A DNA stretch of 64,000 nt from Gibbula magus. Lineage: Eukaryota; Mollusca; Gastropoda; Trochida; Trochidae. The stretch spans positions 32,867,875-32,931,874 of the forward strand of contig OW388296.1 of assembly GCA_936450465.1 (NCBI GenBank), given 5' to 3'. The notes below the pieces were generated by a model. The model saw only the letters and a program-made list of their open reading frames with translations, searched no databases and had not been told where the DNA came from. Shown here in pieces: positions 10,669 through 21,770 of the stretch (position 1 is its first letter; the number at the start of each line of letters is the position of its first letter). Position numbers and translations under genes: made by a program.

Positions 10669-12410
10669 ATCCGAAATAACCATTCGATAGAACACAAGGT
10701 TATGAACATCTCAGCCAAGTGTTGTCCTGAAGTATGCAGTTTGAAGAAAGTTATTAGCCTCGCTGTCAAGTAATGTAGTTTGTGGTCTTCTTTGACTTAG
10801 AATAATTTCTGTGTTTTTGTGCCAAATTGGCTCTGCGACTCTGTGAGAGTGAATATAGATTAAAAAGTAAGACAGATAGAGGAAATCCGAAATAACCATT
10901 CGATAGAACACAAGGTTATGAACATCTCAGCCAAGTTTGGTCCTGAAATATGCAGTTTGAAGAAAGTAATTAGCCTCGCTGTCAAGTAATGTAGTTTGTG
11001 GTCTTCTTTGACTTAGAATAATTTCAGTGTTTTTGGGCCAAATTGGTTATGCGACTCTCTGTAAGAGTGAATATAGATTAAAAAGTAAGACAGATAGATT
11101 AAATCCGAAATAACCATTCGATAGAACACAAGGTAATGAACATCTCAGCCAAGTTTGGTCCTGAAATATGCAGTTTGAAAAAAGTTATTAGCCTTGCTGT
11201 CAAGTAATGTAGTTTGTGGTCTTCTTTGCATTAGAATAATTTCCGTGTTTTTCGGCCAAATTGGCTATGCGACATTCTGTAAGAGTGAATATAGATTAAA
11301 AAGTAAGACAGATAGAGGAAATCCAAAATAACCATTCGATAGAACACAAGGTTATGAACATCTCAGCCAAGTTTGGTCCTGAAATTTGCAGTTTGAAGAA
11401 AGTTATTAGCCTCGCTGTCAAGTAATGTAGTTTGTGGTCTTCTTTGACTTAGAATAATTTCTGTGTTTTTGGGCCAAATTGGCTATGCGACTCTCTGTAA
11501 GAGTGAATATAGATTAAAAAGTAAGACAGATAGATTAAATCCGAAATAACCATTCGATAGAACACAAGGTAATGAACATCTCAGCCAAGTTTGGTCCTGA
11601 AATATGCAGTTTGAAAAAAGTTATTAGCCTTGCTGTCAAGTAATGTAGTTTGTGGTCTTCTTTGACTTAGAATAATTTCCGTGTTTTGGGGCCAAATTGG
11701 CTATGCGACTCTCTGTAAGAGTGAATATAGATTAAAAAGTAAGACAGATAGAGGGAATCCGAAATAACCATTCGATAGAACACAAGGTTATGAACATCTC
11801 AGCAAAGTTTGGTCCTGAAATATGCAGTTTGAAGAAAGTTATTAGCCTCGCTGTCAAGTAATGTAGTTTGTGGTCTTCTTTGACTTAGAATAATTTCTGT
11901 GTTTTTGGGCCAAATTTGCTATGCGACTCTCTGTAAGAGTGAATATAGATTAAAAAGTAAGACAGATAGAGGAAATCCGAAATAACCATTCGATAGAACA
12001 CAAGGTTATGAACATCTCAGCCAAGTTTGGTCCTGAAATATGCAGTTTGAAGAAAGTTATTAGCCTCGCTGTCAAGTAATGTAGTTTGTGGTCTTCTTTG
12101 CATTAGAATAATTTCCGTGTTTTTCGGCCAAATTGGCTATGCGACATTCTGTAAGAGTGAATATAGATTAAAAAGTAAGACAGATAGAGGAAATCCGAAA
12201 TAACCATTCGATAGAACACAAGGTTATGAACATCTCAGCCAAGTTTGGTCCTGAAATTTGCAGTTTGAAGAAAGTTATTAGCCTCGCTGTCAATTAATGT
12301 AGTTTGTGGTCTTCTTTGACTTAGAATAATTTCTGTGTTTTTGGGCCAAATTGGCTATGCGACTCTCTGTAAGAGTGAATATAGATTAAAAAGTAAGACA
12401 GATAGAGGAA
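10669..12410 (+). repeat. Hexamer HOR, 8-unit version with chimera
   Basis: Eight units, 1742 bp. The extra two arise around unit 11103-11320, which begins as class 3 (ggtaatg, gaaaaaag, ccttgctg) and ends as class 5 (gcattag, cggcc, gacattc). It is followed by a second class-6 unit (11321), then the normal class 3, 4, 5, 6 series. The switch lies within the shared stretch between ccttgctg and gcattag. The class-6 unit at 12193 introduces 'caattaatg', which later blocks share. Confidence 0.8.
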
Positions 12411-13497
12411 ATCCGAAATAACCATTCGATAGAACACAAGGTTATGAACATCTCAGCCAAGTGTTGTCCTGAAGTATGCAGTTTGAAGAAAGTTATTAGC
12501 CTCGCTGTCAAGTAATGTAGTTTGTGGTCTTCTTTGACTTAGAATAATTTCTGTGTTTTTGTGCCAAATTGGCTCTGCGACTCTGTGAGAGTGAATATAG
12601 ATTAAAAAGTAAGACAGATAGAGGAAATCCGAAATAACCATTCGATAGAACACAAGGTTATGAACATCTCAGCCAAGTTTGGTCCTGAAATATGCAGTTT
12701 GAAGAAAGTAATTAGCCTCGCTGTCAAGTAATGTAGTTTGTGGTCTTCTTTGACTTAGAATAATTTCAGTGTTTTTGGGCCAAATTGGTTATGCGACTCT
12801 CTGTAAGAGTGAATATAGATTAAAAAGTAAGACAGATAGATTAAATCCGAAATAACCATTCGATAGAACACAAGGTAATGAACATCTCAGCCAAGTTTGG
12901 TCCTGAAATATGCAGTTTGAAAAAAGTTATTAGCCTTGCTGTCAAGTAATGTAGTTTGTGGTCTTCTTTGACTTAGAATAATTTCCGTGTTTTTGTGCCA
13001 AATTGGCTATGCGACTCTATGTAAGAGTGAATATAGATTAAAAAGTAAGACAGATAGAGGGAATCCGAAATAACCATTCGATAGAACACAAGGTTATGAA
13101 CATCTCAGCAAAGTTGGTCCTGAAATATGCAGTTTGAAGAAAGTTATTAGCCTCGCTGTCAAGTAATGTAGTTTGTGGTCTTCTTTGCATTAGAATAATT
13201 TCCGTGTTTTTCGGCCAAATTGGCTATGCGACATTCTGTAAGAGTGAATATAGATTAAAAAGTAAGACAGATAGAGGAAATCCGAAATAACCATTCGATA
13301 GAACACAAGGTTATGAACATCTCAGACAAGTTTGGTCCTGAAATTTGCAGTTTGAAGAAAGTTATTAGCCTCGCTGTCAAGTAATGTAGTTTGTGGTCTT
13401 CTTTGACTTAGAATAATTTCTGTGTTTTTGGGCCAAATTGGCTATGCGACTCTCTGTAAGAGTGAATATAGATTAAAAAGTAAGACAGATAGAGGAA
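12411..13497 (+). repeat. Hexamer HOR, 5-unit version
   Basis: Five units, 1087 bp, including a 217-bp unit (13063-13279) that lacks one T in 'gcaaagttggtcc'. That unit fuses class 4 (agcaaag) to class 5 (gcattag/gacattc), so one unit is lost relative to the hexamer. The same class 4/5 fusion recurs at 17634, 19158 and 20030 without the missing T, so the T deletion is private to this copy. Confidence 0.8.
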
Positions 13498-15021
13498 ATC
13501 CGAAATAACCATTCGATAGAACACAAGGTTATGAACATCTCAGCCAAGTGTTGTCCTGAAGTATGCAGTTTGAAGAAAGTTATTAGCCTCGCTGTCAAGT
13601 AATGTAGTTTGTGGTCTTCTTTGACTTAGAATAATTTCTGTGTTTTTGTGCCAAATTGGCTCTGCGACTCTGTGAGAGTGAATATAGATTAAAAAGTAAG
13701 ACAGATAGAGGAAATCCGAAATAACCATTCGATAGAACACAAGGTTATGAACATCTCAGCCAAGTTTGGTCCTGAAATATGCAGTTTGAAGAAAGTTATT
13801 AGCCTCGCTGTCAAGTAATGTAGTTTGTGGTCTTCTTTGCATTAGAATAATTTCCGTGTTTTTCGGCCAAATTGGCTATGCGACATTCTGTAAGAGTGAA
13901 TATAGATTAAAAAGTAAGACAGATAGAGGAAATCCAAAATAACCATTCGATAGAACACAAGGTTATGAACATCTCAGCCAAGTTTGGTCCTGAAATTTGC
14001 AGTTTGAAGAAAGTTATTAGCCTCGCTGTCAAGTAATGTAGTTTGTGGTCTTCTTTGACTTAGAATAATTTCTGTGTTTTTGGGCCAAATTGGCTATGCG
14101 ACTCTCTGTAAGAGTGAATATAGATTAAAAAGTAAGAGAGATAGATTAAATCCGAAATAACCATTCGATAGAACACAAGGTAATGAACATCTCAGCCAAG
14201 TTTGGTCCTGAAATATGCAGTTTGAAAAAAGTTATTAGCCTCGCTGTCAAGTAATGTAGTTTGTGGTCTTCTTTGACTTAGAATAATTTCCGTGTTTTGG
14301 GGCCAAATTGGCTATGCGACTCTCTGTAAGAGTGAATATAGATTAAAAAGTAAGACAGATAGAGGGAATCCGAAATAACCATTCGATAGAACACAAGGTT
14401 ATGAACATCTCAGCAAAGTTTGGTCCTGAAATATGCAGTTTGAAGAAAGTTATTAGCCTCGCTGTCAAGTAATGTAGTTTGTGGTCTTCTTTGACTTAGA
14501 ATAATTTCTGTGTTTTTGGGCCAAATTGGCTATGCGACTCTCTGTAAGAGTTAATATAGATTAAAAAGTAAGACAGATAGAGGAAATCCGAAATAACCAT
14601 TCGATAGAACACAAGGTTATGAACATCTCAGCCAAGTTTGGTCCTGAAATATGCAGTTTGAAGAAAGTTATTAGCCTCGCTGTCAAGTAATGTAGTTTGT
14701 GGTCTTCTTTGCATTAGAATAATTTCCGTGTTTTTCGGCCAAATTGGCTATGCGACATTCTGTAAGAGTGAATATAGATTAAAAAGTAAGACAGATAAAG
14801 GAAATCCGAAATAACCATTCGATAGAACACAAGGTAATGAACATCTCAGCCAAGTTTGGTCCTGAAATTTGCAGTTTGAAGAAAGTTATTAGCCTCGCTG
14901 TCAATTAATGTAGTTTGTGGTCTTCTTTGACTTAGAATAATTTATGTGTTTTTGGGCCAAATTGGCTATGCGACTCTCTGTAAGAGTGAATATAGATTAA
15001 AAAGTAAGACAGATAGAGGAA
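13498..15021 (+). repeat. Hexamer HOR, 7-unit version
   Basis: Seven units, 1524 bp. After the ctctgtgagag unit the series goes straight to gcattag, skipping the agtaattagcc unit. Private markers include gagagatagatta near 14136, gagttaatatag near 14548, gataaaggaaatcc near 14796, caattaatg near 14903 and tttatgtg near 14941. All of these recur 1960 bp downstream. Confidence 0.8.
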
Positions 15022-16981
15022 ATCCGAAATAACCATTCGATAGAACACAAGGTTATGAACATCTCAGCCAAGTGTTGTCCTGAAGTATGCAGTTTGAAGA
15101 AAGTTATTAGCCTCGCTGTCAAGTAATGTAGTTTGTGGTCTTCTTTGACTTAGAATAATTTCTGTGTTTTTGTGCCAAATTGGCTCTGCGACTCTGTGAG
15201 AGTGAATATAGATTAAAAAGTAAGACAGATAGAGGAAATCCGAAATAACCATTCGATAGAACACAAGGTAATGAACATCTCAGCCAAGTTTGGTCCTGAA
15301 ATATGCAGTTTGAAAAAAGTTATTAGCCTTGCTGTCAAGTAATGTAGTTTGTGGTCTTCTTTGACTTAAAATAATTTCCGTGTTTTGGGGCCAAATTGGC
15401 TATGCGACTCTCTGTAAGAGTGAATATAGATTAAAAAGTAAGACAGATAGAGGGAATCCGAAATAACCATTCGATAGAACACAAGGTTATGAACATCTCA
15501 GCAAAGTTTGGTCCTGAAATATGCAGTTTGAAGAAAGTTATTAGCCTCGCTGTCAAGTAATGTAGTTTGTGGTCTTCTTTGACTTAGAATAATTTCTGTG
15601 TTTTTGGGCCAAATTGGCTATGCGACTCTCTGTAAGAGTGAATATAGATTAAAAAGTAAGACAGATAGAGGAAATCCGAAATAACCATTCGATAGAACAC
15701 AAGGTTATGAACATCTCAGCCAAGTTTGGTCCTGAAATATGCAGTTTGAAGAAAGTTATTAGCCTCGCTGTCAAGTAATGTAGTTTGTGGTCTTCTTTGC
15801 ATTAGAATAATTTCCGTGTTTTTCGGCCAAATTGGCTATGCGACATTCTGTAAGAGTGAATATAGATTAAAAAGTAAGACAGATAGAGGAAATCCAAAAT
15901 AACCATTCGATAGAACACAAGGTTATGAACATCTCAGCCAAGTTTGGTCCTGAAATTTGCAGTTTGAAGAAAGTTATTAGCCTCGCTGTCAAGTAATGTA
16001 GTTTGTGGTCTTCTTTGACTTAGAATAATTTCTGTGTTTTTGGGCCAAATTGGCTATGCGACTCTCTGTAAGAGTGAATATAGATTAAAAAGTAAGAGAG
16101 ATAGATTAAATCCGAAATAACCATTCGATAGAACACAAGGTAATGAACATCTCAGCCAAGTTTGGTCCTGAAATATGCAGTTTGAAAAAAGTTATTAGCC
16201 TCGCTGTCAAGTAATGTAGTTTGTGGTCTTCTTTGACTTAGAATAATTTCCGTGTTTTGGGGCCAAATTGGCTATGCGACTCTCTGTAAGAGTGAATATA
16301 GATTAAAAAGTAAGACAGATAGAGGGAATCCGAAATAACCATTCGATAGAACACAAGGTTATGAACATCTCAGCAAAGTTTGGTCCTGAAATATGCAGTT
16401 TGAAGAAAGTTATTAGCCTCGCTGTCAAGTAATGTAGTTTGTGGTCTTCTTTGACTTAGAATAATTTCTGTGTTTTTGGGCCAAATTGGCTATGCGACTC
16501 TCTGTAAGAGTTAATATAGATTAAAAAGTAAGACAGATAGAGGAAATCCGAAATAACCATTCGATAGAACACAAGGTTATGAACATCTCAGCCAAGTTTG
16601 GTCCTGAAATATGCAGTTTGAAGAAAGTTATTAGCCTCGCTGTCAAGTAATGTAGTTTGTGGTCTTCTTTGCATTAGAATAATTTCCGTGTTTTTCGGCC
16701 AAATTGGCTATGCGACATTCTGTAAGAGTGAATATAGATTAAAAAGTAAGACAGATAAAGGAAATCCGAAATAACCATTCGATAGAACACAAGGTAATGA
16801 ACATCTCAGCCAAGTTTGGTCCTGAAATTTGCAGTTTGAAGAAAGTTATTAGCCTCGCTGTCAATTAATGTAGTTTGTGGTCTTCTTTGACTTAGAATAA
16901 TTTATGTGTTTTTGGGCCAAATTGGCTATGCGACTCTCTGTAAGAGTGAATATAGATTAAAAAGTAAGACAGATAGAGGAA
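15022..16981 (+). repeat. Hexamer HOR, 9-unit version; repeats the block before
   Basis: Nine units, 1960 bp. From about 15660, this block and the start of the next (to about 17228) repeat 13700-15268 with no difference seen by eye, markers included. The match ends at 'ggtaatg' (near 15269) against 'ggttatg' (near 17229). Two additional units (15238 and 15456, classes 3 and 4) sit between the ctctgtgagag unit and the duplicated part. Confidence 0.82.
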
Positions 16982-18723
16982 ATCCGAAATAACCATTCGA
17001 TAGAACACAAGGTTATGAACATCTCAGCCAAGTGTTGTCCTGAAGTATGCAGTTTGAAGAAAGTTATTAGCCTCGCTGTCAAGTAATGTAGTTTGTGGTC
17101 TTCTTTGACTTAGAATAATTTCTGTGTTTTTGTGCCAAATTGGCTCTGCGACTCTGTGAGAGTGAATATAGATTAAAAAGTAAGACAGATAGAGGAAATC
17201 CGAAATAACCATTCGATAGAACACAAGGTTATGAACATCTCAGCCAAGTTTGGTCCTGAAATATGCAGTTTGAAGAAAGTAATTAGCCTCGCTGTCAAGT
17301 AATGTAGTTTGTGGTCTTCTTTGACTTAGAATAATTTCAGTGTTTTTGGGCCAAATTGGTTATGCGACTCTCTGTAAGAGTGAATATAGATTAAAAAGTA
17401 AGACAGATAGATTAAATCCGAAATAACCATTCGATAGAACACAAGGTAATGAACATCTCAGCCAAGTTTGGTCCTGAAATATGCAGTTTGAAAAAAGTTA
17501 TTAGCCTTGCTGTCAAGTAATGTAGTTTGTGGTCTTCTTTGACTTAGAATAATTTCCGTGTTTTTGTGCCAAATTGGCTATGCGACTCTCTGTAAGAGTG
17601 AATATAGATTAAAAAGTAAGACAGATAGAGGGAATCCGAAATAACCATTCGATAGAACACAAGGTTATGAACATCTCAGCAAAGTTTGGTCCTGAAATAT
17701 GCAGTTTGAAGAAAGTTATTAGCCTCGCTGTCAAGTAATGTAGTTTGTGGTCTTCTTTGCATTAGAATAATTTCCGTGTTTTTCGGCCAAATTGGCTATG
17801 CGACATTCTGTAAGAGTGAATATAGATTAAAAAGTAAGACAGATAGAGGAAATCCGAAATAACCATTCGATAGAACACAAGGTTATGAACATCTCAGACA
17901 AGTTTGGTCCTGAAATATGCAGTTTGAAGAAAGTTATTAGCCTCGCTGTCAAGTAATGTAGTTTGTGGTCTTCTTTGACTTAGAATAATTTCCGTGTTTT
18001 TCGGCCAAATTGGCTATCCGACTCTCTGTAAGAGTGAATATAGATTAAAAAGTAAGACAAATAGAGGGAATCCGAAATAACCATTCGATAGAACACAAGG
18101 TTATGAACATCTCAGCCAAGTTTGGTCCTGAAATATGCAGTTTGAAGAAAGTTATTAGCCTCGCTGTCAAGTAATGTAGTTTGTGGTCTTCTTTGACTTA
18201 GAATAATTTCTGTGTTTTTGGGCCAAATTGGCTATGCGACTCTCTGTAAGAGTTAATATAGATTAAAAAGTAAGACAGATAGAGGAAATCCGAAATAACC
18301 ATTCGATAGAACACAAGGTTATGAACATCTCAGCCAAGTTTGGTCCTGAAATATGCAGTTTGAAGAAAGTTATTAGCCTCGCTGTCAAGTAATGTAGTTT
18401 GTGGTCTTCTTTGCATTAGAATAATTTCCGTGTTTTTCGGCCAAATTGGCTATGCGACATTCTGTAAGAGTGAATATAGATTAAAAAGTAAGACAGATAA
18501 AGGAAATCCGAAATAACCATTCGATAGAACACAAGGTTATGAACATCTCAGCCAAGTTTGGTCCTGAAATTTGCAGTTTGAAGAAAGTTATTAGCCTCGC
18601 TGTCAATTAATGTAGTTTGTGGTCTTCTTTGACTTAGAATAATTTATGTGTTTTTGGGCCAAATTGGCTATGCGACTCTCTGTAAGAGTGAATATAGATT
18701 AAAAAGTAAGACAGATAGAGGAA
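16982..18723 (+). repeat. Hexamer HOR, 8-unit version
   Basis: Eight units, 1742 bp. The first part (16982 to about 17970) follows 12411 to about 13399 at an offset of 4571-4572 bp, so this copy combines features of two earlier blocks: the agtaattagcc/tttcagtg series of 12411 and the gagttaatatag, gataaagg, caattaatg, tttatgtg series of 14368-15021. The unit 17852 carries ctatccg and acaaatagaggg, seen again at 19376 and 20248. Confidence 0.78.
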
Positions 18724-19157
18724 ATCCGAAATAACCATTCGATAGAACACAAGGTTATGAACATCTCAGCCAAGTGTTGTCCTGAAGTATGCAGTTTGAA
18801 GAAAGTTATTAGCCTCGCTGTCAAGTAATGTAGTTTGTGGTCTTCTTTGACTTAGAATAATTTCTGTGTTTTTGTGCCAAATTGGCTCTGCGACTCTGTG
18901 AGAGTGAATATAGATTAAAAAGTAAGACAGATAGAGGAAATCCGAAATAACCATTCGATAGAACACAAGGTTATGAACATCTCAGCCAAGTTTGGTCCTG
19001 AAATATGCAGTTTGAAGAAAGTAATTAGCCTCGCTGTCAAGTAATGTAGTTTGTGGTCTTCTTTGACTTAGAATAATTTCAGTGTTTTTGGGCCAAATTG
19101 GTTATGCGACTCTCTGTAAGAGTGAATATAGATTAAAAAGTAAGACAGATAGATTAA
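18724..19157 (+). repeat. Last two units of the hexamer family
   Basis: A ctctgtgagag 216-bp unit (18724-18939) and the agtaattagcc/tttcagtg/ggttatg/gattaaatcc unit. This is the last ctctgtgagag unit seen; seven occur in all (9363, 10669, 12411, 13498, 15022, 16982, 18724), all between 9.3 and 19 kb, so the variant marks one regional family. Confidence 0.8.
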
Positions 19158-20901
19158 ATCCGAAATAACCATTCGATAGAACACAAGGTTATGAACATCT
19201 CAGCAAAGTTTGGTCCTGAAATATGCAGTTTGAAGAAAGTTATTAGCCTCGCTGTCAAGTAATGTAGTTTGTGGTCTTCTTTGCATTAGAATAATTTCCG
19301 TGTTTTTCGGCCAAATTGGCTATGCGACATTCTGTAAGAGTGAATATAGATTAAAAAGTAAGACAGATAGAGGAAATCCGAAATAACCATTCGATAGAAC
19401 ACAAGGTTATGAACATCTCAGACAAGTTTGGTCCTGAAATATGCAGTTTGAAGAAAGTTATTAGCCTCGCTGTCAAGTAATGTAGTTTGTGGTCTTCTTT
19501 GACTTAGAATAATTTCCGTGTTTTTCGGCCAAATTGGCTATCCGACTCTCTGTAAGAGTGAATATAGATTAAAAAGTAAGACAAATAGAGGGAATCCGAA
19601 ATAACCATTCGATAGAACACAAGGTTATGAACATCTCAGCCAAGTTTGGTCCTGAAATATGCAGTTTGAAGAAAGTTATTAGCCTCGCTGTCAAGTAATG
19701 TAGTTTGTGGTCTTCTCTGACTTAAAATAATTTCCGTGTTTTTCGGCCAAATTGGCTATGCGACTCTCTGTAAGAGTGAATATAGATTAAAAAGTAAGAC
19801 AGATAGAGGAAATCCGAAATAACCATTCGATAGAACACAAGGTTATGAACATCTCAGCCAAGTTTGGTCCTGAAATTTGCAGTTTGAAGAAAGTTATTAG
19901 CCTCGCTGTCAAGTAATGTAGTTTGTGGTCTTCTCTGACTGAGAATAATTTCTGTGTTTTTGGGCCAAATTGGCTATGCGACTCTCTGTAAGAGTGAATA
20001 TAGATTAAAAAGTAAGACAGATAGAGGGAATCCGAAATAACCATTCGATAGAACACAAGGTTATGAACATCTCAGCAAAGTTTGGTCCTGAAATATGCAG
20101 TTTGAAGAAAGTTATTAGCCTCGCTGTCAAGTAATGTAGTTTGTGGTCTTCTTTGCATTAGAATAATTTCCGTGTTTTTCGGCCAAATTGGCTATGCGAC
20201 ATTCTGTAAGAGTGAATATAGATTAAAAAGTAAGACAGATAGAGGAAATCCGAAATAACCATTCGATAGAACACAAGGTTATGAACATCTCAGACAAGTT
20301 TGGTCCTGAAATATGCAGTTTGAAGAAAGTTATTAGCCTCGCTGTCAAGTAATGTAGTTTGTGGTCTTCTTTGACTTAGAATAATTTCCGTGTTTTTCGG
20401 CCAAATTGGCTATCCGACTCTCTGTAAGAGTGAATATAGATTAAAAAGTAAGACAAATAGAGGGAATCCGAAATAACCATTCGATAGAACACAAGGTTAT
20501 GAACATCTCAGCCAAGTTTGGTCCTGAAATATGCAGTTTGAAGAAAGTTATTAGCCTCGCTGTCAAGTAATGTAGTTTGTGGTCTTCTCTGACTTAAAAT
20601 AATTTCCGTGTTTTTCGGCCAAATTGGCTATGCGACTCTCTGTAAGAGTGAATATAGATTAAAAAGTAAGACAGATAGAGGAAATCCGAAATAACCATTC
20701 GATAGAACACAAGGTTATGAACATCTCAGCCAAGTTTGGTCCTGAAATTTGCAGTTTGAAGAAAGTTATTAGCCTCGCTGTCAAGTAATGTAGTTTGTGG
20801 TCTTCTCTGACTTAGAATAATTTCTGTGTTTTTGGGCCAAATTGGCTATGCGACTCTCTGTAAGAGTGAATATAGATTAAAAAGTAAGACAGATAGAGGA
20901 A
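19158..20901 (+). repeat. 4-unit block of 872 bp, two tandem copies
   Basis: Copies 19158-20029 and 20030-20901, each with an agcaaag/gcattag/gacattc unit, a gacaagtttgg/ctatccg/acaaatagaggg unit, a tctctgacttaaaata unit and a gaaatttgcag/tctgtg unit. By eye they differ by ctgactgag (near 19935) against ctgacttag (near 20807) and at the last bases (agagggaatcc against agaggaaatcc). Confidence 0.87.
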
Positions 20902-21770
20902 ATCCGAAATAACCATTCGATGGAACACAAGGTTATGAACATCTCAGCCAAGTTTGGTCCTGAAATATGCAGTTTGAAGAAAGTTATTAGCCTCGCTGTC
21001 AAGTGATGTAGATTGTGGTCTTCTCTGACTTAGAATAATTTCCGTGTTTTGGGGCCAAATTGGCTATGCGACTCTCTGTAAGAGTGAATATAGATTAAAA
21101 ACTAAGACAGATAGAGGAAATCCGAAATAACCATTCGATAGAACACAAGGTTATGAACATCTCAGCCAAGTGTTGTCCTGAAATATGCAGTTTGAAGAAA
21201 GTTATTAGCCTCGCTGTCAAGTAATGTAGTTTGGGCTCGTCTTTGACTTAGAATAATTTCCGTGTTTTTCGGCCAAATTGGGTCTGCGACTCTGTAAGAG
21301 TGAATATAGATTAAAAAGTAAGACAGATAGAGGAAATCCGAAATAACCATTCGACAGAACACAAGGTAATGAACATCTCAGCCAAGTTTGGTCCTGAAAT
21401 ATGCAGTTTGAAAAAAGTTATTAGCCTTGCTGTCAAGTTATGTAGTTTGTGGTCTTCTTTGACTTAGAATAATTTCCGTGTTTTGGGGCCAAATTGGCTA
21501 TGCGACTCTCTGTAAGAGTGAATATAGATTAAAAAGTAAGACAGATAGAGGGAATCCGAAATAACCATTCGATAGAACACAATTTTATAACATCTCAGCA
21601 AAGTTTGGTCCTGAAATATGCAGTTTGAAGAAAGTTATTAGCCTCGCTGTCAAGTAAAGTAGTTTGTGGTCTTCTTTGACTTAGAATAATTTCCGTGTTT
21701 TTCGGCCAAATTGGCTATCCGACTCTCTGTAAGAGTGAATATAGATTAAAAAGTAAGACAAATAGAGGGA
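20902..21770 (+). repeat. Four-unit forerunner of the 11-unit block
   Basis: Units: gtgatgtagattg/ggggcc/aaactaag; gggctcg/gggtctgcg (216 bp); gacagaac/ggtaatg/gaaaaaag/gttatgtag/ggggcc; and a 217-bp unit with aattttataac. About 20684-21716 matches 21989-23021 at an offset of 1305 bp. One marker differs: tttggtcc here against tttagtcc downstream. Confidence 0.8.
21554..21770 (+). repeat. 217-bp unit with aattttataac
   Basis: The usual 'aaggttatgaac' reads 'aattttataac', a local rewrite with one base lost. The same form recurs at 22859, 25254 and 26995, always next to the same neighbours, so the four derive from one ancestor spread by block duplication. The fifth 217-bp unit (13063) has an unrelated single-T loss. 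Confidence 0.88.
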
